Made by a program: the position numbers and the translations under genes
The notes under the pieces: generated by a model
The model's input: the letters and a program-made list of their open reading frames with translations, nothing else
The model's database searches: none
Told to the model about the DNA's origin: nothing
Shown: positions 10,537 to 19,995 of the stretch, in pieces
Layout: each line of letters starts with the position of its first letter
Position numbering within the stretch: position 1 is the stretch's first letter
Assembly (NCBI RefSeq): GCF_002356355.1
Contig: NZ_AP018052.1
Span: forward strand, 1,798,001 to 1,862,000
Source of the DNA: Thiohalobacter thiocyanaticus
GTDB lineage: Bacteria > Pseudomonadota > Gammaproteobacteria > Thiohalobacterales > Thiohalobacteraceae
Direction: 5' to 3'
Length of the DNA: 64,000 nucleotides

Positions 10537-12525
10537 ATGGAACTCGTTTATCTCGCCATACCGCTCGCACCGCTCATCGGGGCCATCCTGGCCGGGCTGT
10601 TCGGCGGCCGGTTGGGCCGTGCCGGCGCCCACAGTGTGACCATCGGCGGTGTGGGCATCGCCTTCCTGCTGTCGCTGGTCGTGCTCAAGCATCATGTCAT
10701 CGACGGTGCCGCTGCCTTCAACGACAGCGTCTATACCTGGATGGTTTCCGACGGCATCCGCTTCGAGATCGGCTTTCTGGTCGACAACCTGACCGTGCTG
10801 ATGATCAATGTCGTCACCTTCGTCTCGCTGATGGTGCACATCTACACCATCGGCTACATGGCCGACGACGCCCACAACTGGCCCAGGGAAAGCCTGGCGG
10901 GGCGCAACAGCTACCAGCGTTTCTTCAGCTATATCGCCCTGTTCACCTTCGCCATGCTGATGCTGGTGATGTCCAACAATTTCCTGCAGCTGTTCTTCGG
11001 CTGGGAGGCGGTCGGGCTGGTCTCCTATCTGCTGATCGGCTTCTGGTCGAACCGGCCGAGCGCCATCTTCGCCAACCTCAAGGCGTTCCTGGTAAACCGC
11101 GTGGGCGATTTCGGTTTCCTGCTGGGTATCGCCGCCATCCTGATGTATTTCAACAGTCTGGACTACTGGGATGTATTCGCCGCTGCGCCGGCGCTGGCCG
11201 ACGTCAATATCGAGATCTTCGACGGCCATGCCTGGTCACTGATGTCGGTGATCTGCATCCTGCTGTTCATCGGTGCCATGGGCAAGTCGGCCCAGGTGCC
11301 GCTGCACGTGTGGCTGCCCGATTCCATGGAAGGCCCGACACCCATTTCGGCCCTGATCCATGCCGCCACCATGGTCACGGCCGGCATCTTCATGGTGGCG
11401 CGCATGTCGCCCCTGTTCGAACTGTCCGAGGCGGCATTGAGCTTCGTGCTGGTGATCGGCGCCATTACCGCTCTGTTCATGGGCTTTCTGGGCCTGGTGC
11501 AGAACGACATCAAGCGGGTGGTGGCCTATTCCACCCTGTCGCAGCTCGGCTACATGACGGTCGCGCTCGGCGCCTCGGCCTATGCCGCCGGCATCTTCCA
11601 TCTCATGACCCACGCCTTCTTCAAGGCGCTGCTGTTCCTGGGGGCGGGGTCGGTCATCATCGCCATGCACCACGACCAGGACATGCGCAATATGGGGGGG
11701 CTGCGCAAGTACATGCCCATTACCTGGCTGACCTCGCTGATCGGTTCGCTGGCGCTGATCGGCACGCCGTTCTTCTCGGGCTATTTTTCCAAGGACAGCA
11801 TCATCGAGGCGGTTCACCTGTCCCAGATCCCCGGCTCTGATTTTGCCTATGTTGCCGTGCTGGCCGGGGTATTCGTCACCGCCCTGTACAGCTTCCGCAT
11901 GTATTTCCTGGTGTTTCACGGCAAGCCACGGATGGACTCGCATACCCGCGAGCACCTGCACGAGACACCCTGGGTGGTGACCCTGCCGCTGGTGCTGCTG
12001 GCTATTCCCTCCATCTTTGCCGGCTACTGGATGGAACCGATTCTGTTCGGGAGCTATTTCGACGGGGTGATCCATGTGGCGCCCGCGCATGATGGCCTCG
12101 CGCAACTGGGCGAACATTTCCACGGCACCGTCGCTTTCGCGCTGCATGCGTTCGCCAATCCGGCCTTCTACCTGGCGCTGGCCGGGGTGCTGACGGCCTG
12201 GTACATCTATATGATCAATCCCGGGCTCGCCGACCGCGCGCAGCGCAATTTTTCCTGGCTCCACCGGCTGCTGGTCAACAAATACTATGCCGACGATTTC
12301 AACCAGACCGTGTTCGCGGGCGGGACACGCGGCATCGGCCATGCCCTGTGGCACCTGGGTGACCGCATCATCATCGACGGCCTGATCGTCAACGGCAGTG
12401 CCCGCGTGGTGGGCTGGGTTGCCGCCTTCACGCGCCATGTGCAGACCGGTTACCTGTACCACTATGCCTTCGCCATGATCCTGGGCCTGCTGGCCCTGAT
12501 CAGCTGGACGGTATTCATGCGCTGA
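10537..12525 (+). CDS. nuoL: NADH-quinone oxidoreductase subunit L
   Basis: Antiporter-like proton-pumping subunit at the distal end of the membrane arm. The 662-aa product has the expected 14-16 helices. Conserved motifs include FFGWEAVGLVSYLLIGFW (with the key Glu, about 150), HVWLPDSMEGPTPISALIHAATMVTAGIF, and QNDIKRVVAYSTLSQLGYM. The long C-terminal lateral amphipathic helix region is present. An SD overlaps the nuoK stop; nuoM follows after 39 bp. Confidence 0.97.
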   Translation: MELVYLAIPLAPLIGAILAGLFGGRLGRAGAHSVTIGGVGIAFLLSLVVLKHHVIDGAAAFNDSVYTWMVSDGIRFEIGFLVDNLTVLMINVVTFVSLMVHIYTIGYMADDAHNWPRESLAGRNSYQRFFSYIALFTFAMLMLVMSNNFLQLFFGWEAVGLVSYLLIGFWSNRPSAIFANLKAFLVNRVGDFGFLLGIAAILMYFNSLDYWDVFAAAPALADVNIEIFDGHAWSLMSVICILLFIGAMGKSAQVPLHVWLPDSMEGPTPISALIHAATMVTAGIFMVARMSPLFELSEAALSFVLVIGAITALFMGFLGLVQNDIKRVVAYSTLSQLGYMTVALGASAYAAGIFHLMTHAFFKALLFLGAGSVIIAMHHDQDMRNMGGLRKYMPITWLTSLIGSLALIGTPFFSGYFSKDSIIEAVHLSQIPGSDFAYVAVLAGVFVTALYSFRMYFLVFHGKPRMDSHTREHLHETPWVVTLPLVLLAIPSIFAGYWMEPILFGSYFDGVIHVAPAHDGLAQLGEHFHGTVAFALHAFANPAFYLALAGVLTAWYIYMINPGLADRAQRNFSWLHRLLVNKYYADDFNQTVFAGGTRGIGHALWHLGDRIIIDGLIVNGSARVVGWVAAFTRHVQTGYLYHYAFAMILGLLALISWTVFMR

Positions 12526-12564
12526 GTGCCGGCCGCCGGCAGAAGAAGAATCAAGGAAACCTGA

Positions 12565-14079
12565 ATGTTGTCAGAACTGCCATTACTGAGCCTGTTGATC
12601 TGGGTGCCCATCCTGGGCGGCATTGCCGTGCTCGCGGCCGGCGACCGGGAACCCTGGGGTGCGCGGAGCCTGGCGCTGGTCGCATCACTGCTGACCTTCC
12701 TGCTCAGCATCCCCCTGTTCACCGGTTTCGAGACCGGTACGGCGGCGATGCAGTTCGAAGAGCTCAGGCCCTGGATCCCGGCCTTCAACGTCAATTATCA
12801 CCTGGGCGTGGACGGGATCTCGGTCCCCCTGATCATCCTCACCACCTTCACCACCGTACTGGTGGTGCTGGCCGGCTGGGAGGTCATCCAGAAGCGCGTG
12901 GCCCAGTACATGGCCGCCTTCCTGATCATGGAAGGCCTGATGATCGGTGTGTTCGCGGCTCTCGATGCGGTGCTGTTCTATGTGTTCTGGGAAGGCATGC
13001 TGATCCCGATGTTCCTCATTATCGGTATCTGGGGCGGGCCGCGCCGGGTCTATGCCACCATCAAGTTCTTCCTCTATACCTTCTTCGGCTCGGTATTCAT
13101 GCTGGTCGCCCTGATCTACATGTACATCCAGTCCGGCAGCTTCGGTATTCTGGATTTCCACCTGCTGCCGCTGGGTATAACCGAGCAGATCCTGATCTTC
13201 ATCGCCTTTCTGCTGGCCTTCGCGGTCAAGGTGCCGATGTGGCCGGTGCATACCTGGCTGCCGGATGCGCACGTCGAGGCGCCCACCGGCGGTTCGGTGA
13301 TCCTGGCGGCCATCATGCTCAAGATCGGCGGCTACGGTTTCCTGCGCTTCAGTCTGCCGATCACGCCTGATGCCAGCCAGCAACTGGACTGGCTCATCAT
13401 CGGTCTGTCGCTGATCGCGGTGGTCTATATCGGCTTTGTCGCCATCGTGCAGCAGGACATGAAGAAGCTAATCGCCTATTCCTCCATCGCCCACATGGGC
13501 TTCGCCACCCTGGGCTTCTTCCTGATCTTTGGCATTCTCGAGAACACCGGCACGGTACAGGGCGCGTTGCTGGGACTGGAAGGCGGCATGGTGCAGATGG
13601 TATCGCACGGCTTTATTTCCGGGGCGCTGTTTCTGTGCGTGGGCGTGCTCTATGACCGTATGCACTCGCGCGAGATTGCCGACTACGGCGGGGTGGTGAA
13701 TACCATGCCGATCTTCGGCGGTTTCATGGTGCTGTTCGCCATGGCCAACTCCGGTCTGCCGGGCACCTCCGGCTTCATCGGGGAGTTCATGGTGATCCTG
13801 GCGAGCTTCAAGGCGAATTTCTGGTACGCCTTCCTGGCGGCCACCACCCTGATCCTGGGCGCGGCCTACAGTCTGTGGCTGGTCAAGCGGGTGGTGTTCG
13901 GCGAGGTGGGTAACAAGCGGGTCGCCGAGCTGCAGGACGTGAACCGGCGTGAATTTTTCATCCTCGGGGTGCTGGCCGCGGCCGTGCTCCTGTTGGGCCT
14001 GTGGCCGGCGCCGCTGGTGGATTTGATGCATGCCACGCTGGAGAACCTGCTGGCGCATGTGATGGTGTCGAAGCTGTAA
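12565..14079 (+). CDS. nuoM: NADH-quinone oxidoreductase subunit M
   Basis: Second antiporter-like proton-pumping subunit. The 504-aa protein shows VLFYVFWEGMLIPMFLIIGIWGG with the essential Glu (about residue 142), VHTWLPDAHVEAPTGGSVILAAIMLKIGGYG and QQDMKKLIAYSSIAHMGFAT. Length is typical. A good SD (AAGGAAA) lies upstream. The 93-bp spacer to nuoN holds a degenerate repeat (accgcaaacgcgaacaagcacgcaaag, about 14091-14117) of the same family seen elsewhere in the window. Confidence 0.97.
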   Translation: MLSELPLLSLLIWVPILGGIAVLAAGDREPWGARSLALVASLLTFLLSIPLFTGFETGTAAMQFEELRPWIPAFNVNYHLGVDGISVPLIILTTFTTVLVVLAGWEVIQKRVAQYMAAFLIMEGLMIGVFAALDAVLFYVFWEGMLIPMFLIIGIWGGPRRVYATIKFFLYTFFGSVFMLVALIYMYIQSGSFGILDFHLLPLGITEQILIFIAFLLAFAVKVPMWPVHTWLPDAHVEAPTGGSVILAAIMLKIGGYGFLRFSLPITPDASQQLDWLIIGLSLIAVVYIGFVAIVQQDMKKLIAYSSIAHMGFATLGFFLIFGILENTGTVQGALLGLEGGMVQMVSHGFISGALFLCVGVLYDRMHSREIADYGGVVNTMPIFGGFMVLFAMANSGLPGTSGFIGEFMVILASFKANFWYAFLAATTLILGAAYSLWLVKRVVFGEVGNKRVAELQDVNRREFFILGVLAAAVLLLGLWPAPLVDLMHATLENLLAHVMVSKL

Positions 14080-14172
14080 TAAACGCTTCAACCGCAAACG
14101 CGAACAAGCACGCAAAGTATATTGTGTAACGATGATGCCGATGTCATGCGGCCATTCTGACTGGAACAGGGT

Positions 14173-15612
14173 ATGCCAATAGAACCAATGGATTTTCAAC
14201 TGCTGCTGCCGGAGATTTTCGTGCTCAGCATGGCCTGCATCGTGCTGGTGCTGGACCTGTTCATCCATGAGCGCAACCGGGTTATCACCTATGGCCTGTC
14301 GCAGCTGACCCTGTTCGGCGCCCTGGCGCTGGTGATTGCGCTGGCGGACGGCGAATCGCGTACGGCCATGTTCGGCACCTACGTGGCTGATCCGATGGCG
14401 TCGCTGGCCAAGGCCTTTGTGATGATCGTGGTATTCGCGGTATTCCTTTATTCCAAGGATTATCTGCGCCAACGCGACCTGTTCAAGGGCGAGTATTACG
14501 TACTCGGCCTGTTCGGCGTACTGGGCATGATGATCATGATTTCCGCCCACAGTTATCTGACTCTGTATCTGGGCCTGGAACTGCTCTCGCTGTCACTCTA
14601 TGCCATGGTGGCCCTGCACCGCGATTCCGGCGTCGCCTCCGAGGCGGCGATGAAGTATTTCGTTCTCGGCGCGCTGGCCTCCGGCATGCTGCTTTACGGC
14701 ATGTCGCTGCTCTATGGCATCACCGGCAGTCTGAACATCGCCGAGGTGGCCTCCAATATCCGTGCCATGGCGGAACTGGATCTGGCGCTGATCTTCGCCC
14801 TGTCGTTCGTCGTCCTGGGTCTGGCCTTCAAGCTGGGAGCCGTGCCGTTCCATATGTGGATTCCGGATGTCTACCATGGAGCGCCAACCTGTGTGACTCT
14901 CTTTATCGGCAGTGCACCCAAGATCGCCGCCTTCGCCATGGCGATGCGCCTGCTGGCCGAGTCCCTGGGCGGGGTGCAGGCCGACTGGAGCGGGATGCTG
15001 GCCATCCTGGCGGTGCTGTCCCTGGCCGTGGGCAATATCATTGCCATCGCCCAGGCCAATCTCAAACGCATGCTGGCCTATTCGACCATCTCGCATGTGG
15101 GCTTTCTGCTGCTGGGCATTCTCTCCGGTACGGTGGAGGGCTATGCCTCGGCGCTGTTCTACGCCATCACCTACGCCATCATGGCAGCGGCGGCCTTCGG
15201 GATGATCATCCTGCTCAGCCGCAGCGGTTTCGAGGCCGACGCCCTGGAGGACTTCAAGGGCCTGAATACCCGCAGCCCCTGGCATGCCTTTCTGATGCTG
15301 CTGGTGATGTTCTCCATGGCGGGTGTGCCGCCGACCGTGGGTTTCTACGCCAAGCTGGCCGTGATTCAGGCGGTGGTTGGTGTCGACCTGCTGTGGCTGG
15401 CGTTGGCCGCGGTGTTCTTCTCCATCATCGGTGCCTTCTACTACCTGCGGGTGGTCAAGCTGATGTATTTCGATGAGCCGGTGGATACCCAGCCGCTGCA
15501 ATACGGGACCGACATGCATGTGGCCATCAGCGTCAATGGTCTGGCCATACTCCTGCTGGGGTTGTTTCCCGGTGCTCTGATGGGTGCCTGCATGGCCGCA
15601 ATGGCGGGCTGA
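14173..15612 (+). CDS. nuoN: NADH-quinone oxidoreductase subunit N
   Basis: Third antiporter-like subunit and last core gene of the operon. The 479-aa product carries [21 protein letters not shown] (key Glu about 137), [20 protein letters not shown] and [22 protein letters not shown]. An SD-like ggaacagggt immediately precedes the ATG at 14173; an alternative in-frame ATG at 14188 lacks one. DUF2818 follows after 69 bp on the same strand. Confidence 0.97.
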   Translation: MPIEPMDFQLLLPEIFVLSMACIVLVLDLFIHERNRVITYGLSQLTLFGALALVIALADGESRTAMFGTYVADPMASLAKAFVMIVVFAVFLYSKDYLRQRDLFKGEYYVLGLFGVLGMMIMISAHSYLTLYLGLELLSLSLYAMVALHRDSGVASEAAMKYFVLGALASGMLLYGMSLLYGITGSLNIAEVASNIRAMAELDLALIFALSFVVLGLAFKLGAVPFHMWIPDVYHGAPTCVTLFIGSAPKIAAFAMAMRLLAESLGGVQADWSGMLAILAVLSLAVGNIIAIAQANLKRMLAYSTISHVGFLLLGILSGTVEGYASALFYAITYAIMAAAAFGMIILLSRSGFEADALEDFKGLNTRSPWHAFLMLLVMFSMAGVPPTVGFYAKLAVIQAVVGVDLLWLALAAVFFSIIGAFYYLRVVKLMYFDEPVDTQPLQYGTDMHVAISVNGLAILLLGLFPGALMGACMAAMAG

Positions 15613-15681
15613 CAGGGTCTGCCGCGGGCCGCCGGTTTCCGGTACAATCTCCCACAGCGCAAATAGCCTGCCGGAACCCGC

Positions 15682-16014
15682 ATGTCTGATATTCATTTCT
15701 CCTGGCTGCTCATCCTGGTCGCCTTCCTGGCGGCAAATCTCCCCTGGCTGACAGAACGCCGATTCTTCCTGCTGCCCGCAGGACCCCAGACCAAGCCGGC
15801 CTGGTTCTGTTTAATGGAGTGGCTGGTGCTGTATTTTGTTGCCGGGGGCATCGCCCTGGGACTGGAACAGAAGAGCACCGGGGGTATCCACGTCCAGGAC
15901 TGGGAATTCTACGTGGTGACCCTGTGCCTGTTCATGGTGTTCGCGCTGCCGGGTTTCATCTACCGCTATGACCTGAAGGCGCATCTGGAAAAGGCCAGGC
16001 GCAGGCGGCGATAA
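15682..16014 (+). CDS. DUF2818 family membrane protein (nuo-associated)
   Basis: Small 110-aa protein with three hydrophobic segments (about 7-24, 44-62, 75-95) and a basic tail (KARRRRR). The N-terminal pattern FLAANLPWLTERRFFL and the segment KPAWFCLMEWLVLYF are what I recognise from DUF2818, a family usually found directly behind nuoN in beta- and some gammaproteobacteria. Position and strand suggest it is co-transcribed with nuo and may assist complex I assembly or stability. That role is inferred from context only. Confidence 0.8.
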   Translation: MSDIHFSWLLILVAFLAANLPWLTERRFFLLPAGPQTKPAWFCLMEWLVLYFVAGGIALGLEQKSTGGIHVQDWEFYVVTLCLFMVFALPGFIYRYDLKAHLEKARRRRR

Positions 16015-16026
16015 TCTGCGGCGGGC

Positions 16027-16055
16027 TTGCAAAGCATCGGCCTTGTCATTAGAAT
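16027..16055 (+). promoter_or_regulatory. Predicted promoter of tRNA-fMet
   Basis: TTGCAA (16027-16032), 17-bp spacer, TAGAAT (16050-16055, 5 of 6). The predicted start is about 8 bases before the mature tRNA 5' end. The tRNA can therefore be transcribed independently of the nuo operon. Confidence 0.6.
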
Positions 16056-16068
16056 GCGTTGTCTCTGT

Positions 16069-16145
16069 TGCGGGGTGGAGCAGTCTGGCAGCTCGTCGGG
16101 CTCATAACCCGAAGGTCGCAGGTTCAAATCCTGCCCCCGCTACCA
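16069..16145 (+). tRNA. Initiator tRNA-fMet (CAT)
   Basis: A 77-nt cloverleaf with anticodon loop CTCATAA on stem TCGGG/CCCGA. The three consecutive G-C pairs at the foot of the anticodon stem are the initiator hallmark. The T arm is GCAGG-TTCAAAT-CCTGC and CCA is encoded. Position 1 (T) faces T at 72, leaving the first acceptor pair unmatched as required for formylation and initiation; E. coli uses C/A there. Pairs 2-7 (GCGGGG/CCCCGC) are perfect. Confidence 0.95.
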
Positions 16146-16203
16146 CTTTCCCTTTCTTGCCCGTTCTGGTTCCGCCGCACAGCTGCGGCCGGCAGCCGTC
16201 TGT

Positions 16204-16524
16204 TCAGTCCTCGGGAAAATCGATCTGAATCGCAGGGCTCGGGCTGACGATATGCACCGTGGCGTCGGCCTCTCGCAACGGCTCGATGAGTTCGGCGAGC
16301 GCCGCCAGGACGCCGACTTGTGCAGCCCGCTCCACCAGTTCGTGGCCGCCGTCCAGGTCAAGCGATTCCGCCCGGCTTCCCGCGGGTGCCAGGTGACTGC
16401 ACAGGGCGAAGTGCGTATCGGGCGGCAACTGCAGTTCCAGCGGGGTCCGCTGGTCGATCAATCCCAGCGTTTCCCGAATTGTCTCCTTGCCTTCCCAGAT
16501 AAGTATGGCGGGGTGAGCGGGCAT
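16204..16524 (-). CDS. Hypothetical protein, 106 aa
   Basis: I do not recognise this protein. It is soluble and acidic with no signal peptide or membrane segment. It contains LIWEGKETIRETLGLIDQR near the start and an Ala/Glu-rich helix (about 63-88). It lies 17 bp downstream of the MlaC-type gene on the same strand, so the two probably share a transcript. Codon use is like the neighbours. The 58 bp between it and tRNA-fMet hold no clear terminator. Confidence 0.6.
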   Translation of the reverse strand: MPAHPAILIWEGKETIRETLGLIDQRTPLELQLPPDTHFALCSHLAPAGSRAESLDLDGGHELVERAAQVGVLAALAELIEPLREADATVHIVSPSPAIQIDFPED

Positions 16525-16541
16525 GTGTGTCCTCTCCCTGT

Positions 16542-17192
16542 CTATTGCTTCAGATCCGCGATCAGGGCATCCAGCCCGTTGCGGCTGATTTGGGCCGAAA
16601 ATTCCTTGCGATAGGTGAGTGCCAGGCTGATGCCGTCGATGGCCAGGTCCGCGATTTTCCAGCTCGCTGCGGTTTTGACCATGGTGTAGTCGACCTGGGC
16701 AGTGCCTCCCTTGGGCAGGGAAATGCGACTGCGTACCGTCACCTGATCGCTGCCGTTCGGATTGCGCAGGGGAGGGTAGCTGACCTCGTCGGCGTGCGCG
16801 AGAATCTCGTCGGTATAGGTGATCATGGAACTGACATAGGTGCGCATCAGGTGCTGCCTGAAACCTTCCATGAAGGCCGCCCGCTGCGCTTCGCTGGCGC
16901 TGCGCCAGTGCTTGCCCAGCACCCAGCGTGCGATGCGCTCGAAATCGATATGGGGCACCACGATCTGGTCGGCCAGCCGATAGGCGATGGCGTCGTCCTG
17001 GCGAATGGCCTCGCGCTGCTCGCGCAGGGCATCGACCATCCTGTTGGATACGCGGATTACCAGTTCGCGCGGATCCTGCTCGTTCCGGAGTTCGGCCTCG
17101 GCGGCACCCGCCGGTGCCTGGTACAGCAGCAGTCCAGCGAGCAGTATGATGAGAGTACCCGGATATTTCATGGCGGCAGCAAGCCCTGTCAT
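16542..17192 (-). CDS. MlaC/Ttg2D-family phospholipid-binding protein
   Basis: The 216-aa product has a signal-like N terminus (basic MKYPG followed by LIILLAGLLLYQAPAGAA). The MlaC-type core includes QIVVPHIDFERIARWVLGKHWRSAS (about 76-100), AFMEGFRQHLMRTYVSSM and VDYTMVKTAASWKIADLAIDGISL. MlaC proteins are periplasmic shuttles carrying phospholipid between the outer membrane and the MlaFEDB importer. No mlaF, mlaE, mlaD or mlaB lies in the window, so it is an orphan here. GAGGGG lies upstream of the ATG at 17192; the ATG at 17171 is an alternative giving a shorter signal peptide. The frame stays open upstream, but that part is antisense to xfp. Confidence 0.8.
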   Translation of the reverse strand: MTGLAAAMKYPGTLIILLAGLLLYQAPAGAAEAELRNEQDPRELVIRVSNRMVDALREQREAIRQDDAIAYRLADQIVVPHIDFERIARWVLGKHWRSASEAQRAAFMEGFRQHLMRTYVSSMITYTDEILAHADEVSYPPLRNPNGSDQVTVRSRISLPKGGTAQVDYTMVKTAASWKIADLAIDGISLALTYRKEFSAQISRNGLDALIADLKQ

Positions 17193-17286
17193 GGATGTTT
17201 CATCCCCTCGTGATTCCAATACTGCGTGGCCAGTGTACCTGTCCCGGGCCGGACTGGATAGCGCCCGCGAGCGTCCGGCGGGGCGC

Positions 17287-17314
17287 TTGCAATCACCCGG
17301 ACAGCGGTTATCTT
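17287..17314 (+). promoter_or_regulatory. Possible xfp promoter
   Basis: TTGCAA (17287-17292), 16-bp spacer, TATCTT (17309-17314). It gives a leader of about 55 nt before the xfp ATG, which has an SD (CAGGAG). The match is moderate. Confidence 0.4.
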
Positions 17315-17375
17315 TCTGGTAGTCCTGCCGCATCCATCCCCGCGGCAGTGCCAACGGGCCCTGACAGGAGCCGAC

Positions 17376-19766
17376 ATGTCCATCCCCGCGTACGCAACTA
17401 TTGAAACCCGCCCGCTGGGGGGCGTGGAACTGGGCCGTCTGGATGCCTACTGGCGGGCGGCGAATTATCTGTCGGTCGGCCAGATCTATCTGCTCGACAA
17501 CCCCCTGCTGGCCCGCAGCCTGGAACTGAAGGACGTCAAGCCGCGCCTGCTCGGCCACTGGGGGACGACACCCGGGTTGAATTTCATCTATCTGCACTGC
17601 AACCGGGTCATCCAGCGCGATGATCTGGACATGATCTTCATCACGGGCCCGGGCCACGGCGGGCCGGCGCTGGTGGCCAACACCTGGCTGGAGGGCAGCT
17701 ACAGCGAGTTCTATCCCGATGTCACCCCCGATGCCGACGGTATGCGCAAGTTGTTCCGGCAGTTCTCCTTTCCGGGCGGCATTCCCAGTCATGTCGCGCC
17801 CGAAATACCCGGCTCGATCCACGAGGGCGGTGAGTTGGGATACTCGCTCGCGCATGCCTTCGGTGCGGTGTTCGACAACCCCGAACTTATCGCCTGTTGC
17901 GTGGTGGGCGACGGCGAGGCTGAGACCGGCCCGCTGGCCGCGGCCTGGCATTCGACCAAGTTCCTCAATCCCGCACGGGACGGCGCCGTACTGCCGGTTC
18001 TGCATCTGAACGGCTACAAGATCGCCAATCCCAGCCTGTTCGCCCGCATGGGCCGCGACGAGCTTGCCAGCCTGTTCACCGGCTATGGCTACGAGCCTTT
18101 GTTTGTCGAGGGCTGCGAGCCGGAGCCGATGCATCAGTCCATGGCCGCCGCCATGGACGCGGCCGTGGAGCGGATCCGGCAGATCCGCCAGCAGGCCCGC
18201 GATGGTGGCGAGCGGGGGCGTGCCCGCTGGCCTCTGATCATTCTGCGCAGTCCCAAGGGCTGGACCGGGCCGAAGGAGGTCGAGGGCAGGAAGGTCGAGG
18301 ATTTCTGGCGTGCCCACCAGGTGCCTATCACCGGTCTGGACCGGCATCCGGAACGCCTGCAGCTGCTCGAGGACTGGATGCTGAGCTACCGGCCGCGGGA
18401 ACTGTTCACGGAGCAGGGCGAACTGCTGCCGGAACTGGCCGCACTGGCGCCGGCCGGCGAGCGGCGCATGGGGGCCAACCCCCATGCCAACGGCGGCAGC
18501 CTGCTGCGGGACCTGAGCCTGCCGGATTACCGGGATTATGCCGTGATGGTGGAGGAACCCGGCCGGACCCGGGCCGAGGCCACCCGGGTGATGGGACAGC
18601 TGCTGCGGGACGTGATGCGCGCCAACCGCAAGCGCGCCAACTTCCGCGTCTTCGGCCCCGACGAGACCAGTTCCAACCGGCTGGATGCCCTGTTCGAGGA
18701 AACCGCCCGCACCTGGATGGAGCCGCGCCTGCCGGAGGACGAGCATCTCGCGCCCGACGGGCGGGTGATGGAGATCCTGAGCGAGCATACCTGCCAGGGC
18801 TGGCTGGAAGGCTATCTGCTCACCGGCCGCCACGGTCTGTTCTCCTGCTACGAGGCCTTCATCCACATTGTCGATTCCATGTTCAACCAGCACGCCAAGT
18901 GGCTCAAGGTTGCCGGCAGCGAGATCCCCTGGCGCCGCCCCATCGCCTCACTGAATTATCTGCTCACCTCCCATGTCTGGCGCCAGGACCACAACGGTTT
19001 CTCGCACCAGGACCCGGGCTTCATCGACCATGTGGTCAACAAGAAGGCCGATGTCATCCGCGTGTACCTGCCGCCGGATGCCAACACGCTGCTCCATGTC
19101 ACCGACACGTGCCTGCGCTCACGCAATTTCATCAACGTGATCGTCGCCGGCAAACAGCCACAGCCGCAGTGGCTGGACATGGACGCCGCCATCAAGCACT
19201 GCAGCGCCGGCGTGGGTATCTGGCAGTGGGCCAGCAACGATCAGGGCGCGGAGCCGGACGTGGTCATGGCCTGCGCCGGCGATGTGCCCACGCTGGAGAC
19301 CCTGGCGGCGGTGGCCTATCTGCGCGAACTGGTGCCGGACCTGAAGATCCGCGTGATCAACGTGGTGGACCTGATGACGCTGCAGCATCACACCGAGCAT
19401 CCCCACGGCCTGAACGACCGGGAATTCGACACCCTGTTCACCACCGACAAGCCGGTCATCTTCGCCTATCACGGCTATCCCTGGCTGATCCACCGGCTGA
19501 CCTACCGGCGCACCAATCACGCCAACCTGCACGTGCGCGGCTACAAGGAGGAGGGCACCACCACCACGCCCTTCGACATGGCGGTGCGCAACGACATCGA
19601 CCGGTTCCATCTGGCCAGTGACGTGATCGACCGGGTGCCGCGACTGGGTTACCTGGCCGCCCATGCCAGGCAGGTGATCCGCGACAAGCTGATCGAGCAC
19701 CGGGAATACATCCGGCGTTACGGCCAGGACCTGCCCGAGGTGCTGGAGTGGGAGTGGCCGTATTGA
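17376..19766 (+). CDS. xfp: Phosphoketolase (xylulose-5-P / fructose-6-P)
   Basis: Thiamine-diphosphate enzyme that splits xylulose 5-phosphate (and often fructose 6-phosphate) with phosphate into acetyl phosphate plus a shorter sugar phosphate. The 796-aa length fits the family. Motifs visible are [20 protein letters not shown] (59-78), GPGHGGPA (90-97), [18 protein letters not shown], and the ThDP-binding [24 protein letters not shown] (about 176-199). The C-terminal half has [20 protein letters not shown] and [23 protein letters not shown] precedes the ATG. Acetate kinase is encoded convergently nearby, so acetyl phosphate probably yields ATP and acetate. Confidence 0.96.
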   Translation: MSIPAYATIETRPLGGVELGRLDAYWRAANYLSVGQIYLLDNPLLARSLELKDVKPRLLGHWGTTPGLNFIYLHCNRVIQRDDLDMIFITGPGHGGPALVANTWLEGSYSEFYPDVTPDADGMRKLFRQFSFPGGIPSHVAPEIPGSIHEGGELGYSLAHAFGAVFDNPELIACCVVGDGEAETGPLAAAWHSTKFLNPARDGAVLPVLHLNGYKIANPSLFARMGRDELASLFTGYGYEPLFVEGCEPEPMHQSMAAAMDAAVERIRQIRQQARDGGERGRARWPLIILRSPKGWTGPKEVEGRKVEDFWRAHQVPITGLDRHPERLQLLEDWMLSYRPRELFTEQGELLPELAALAPAGERRMGANPHANGGSLLRDLSLPDYRDYAVMVEEPGRTRAEATRVMGQLLRDVMRANRKRANFRVFGPDETSSNRLDALFEETARTWMEPRLPEDEHLAPDGRVMEILSEHTCQGWLEGYLLTGRHGLFSCYEAFIHIVDSMFNQHAKWLKVAGSEIPWRRPIASLNYLLTSHVWRQDHNGFSHQDPGFIDHVVNKKADVIRVYLPPDANTLLHVTDTCLRSRNFINVIVAGKQPQPQWLDMDAAIKHCSAGVGIWQWASNDQGAEPDVVMACAGDVPTLETLAAVAYLRELVPDLKIRVINVVDLMTLQHHTEHPHGLNDREFDTLFTTDKPVIFAYHGYPWLIHRLTYRRTNHANLHVRGYKEEGTTTTPFDMAVRNDIDRFHLASDVIDRVPRLGYLAAHARQVIRDKLIEHREYIRRYGQDLPEVLEWEWPY

Positions 19767-19801
19767 CGGGGATGCAAGAGACAGATTGCAGGATGCAAGT
19801 C

Positions 19802-19880
19802 TTGTAGGTTGGGTTAGCCCGCAGGGCGTAACCCAACATGCTGCGGGTTGTCAGGTTGCGCTACGCTAACCCGACCTGCG
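19802..19880. repeat. REP-like palindromic element, copy 2 (after xfp)
   Basis: Starts TTGTAGGTTGGGTTAGCCCG and ends GCTAACCCGACCTGCG, the same architecture as 3446-3529. It lies between the convergent xfp and ackA genes (gap 19767-19995) and could act as a transcription barrier. No classical T-tract terminator is seen there. Confidence 0.75.
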
Positions 19881-19995
19881 TGCTGCTTTCATTGATGCAA
19901 GGAACCTCTGATTGATTCGTCATGCCCGCCTGCGCGGGAATGACGGAAAGGGTAATAATCAGAGTTTTCTTCGTGTATTTGTGTTCATTCGCGGC

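Noticed and set aside
17193..18893. N-terminal extension of the MlaC-type gene back through xfp
   Set aside because: The frame is open, but the sequence is antisense to xfp. The signal peptide and SD place the start at 17192 or 17171.
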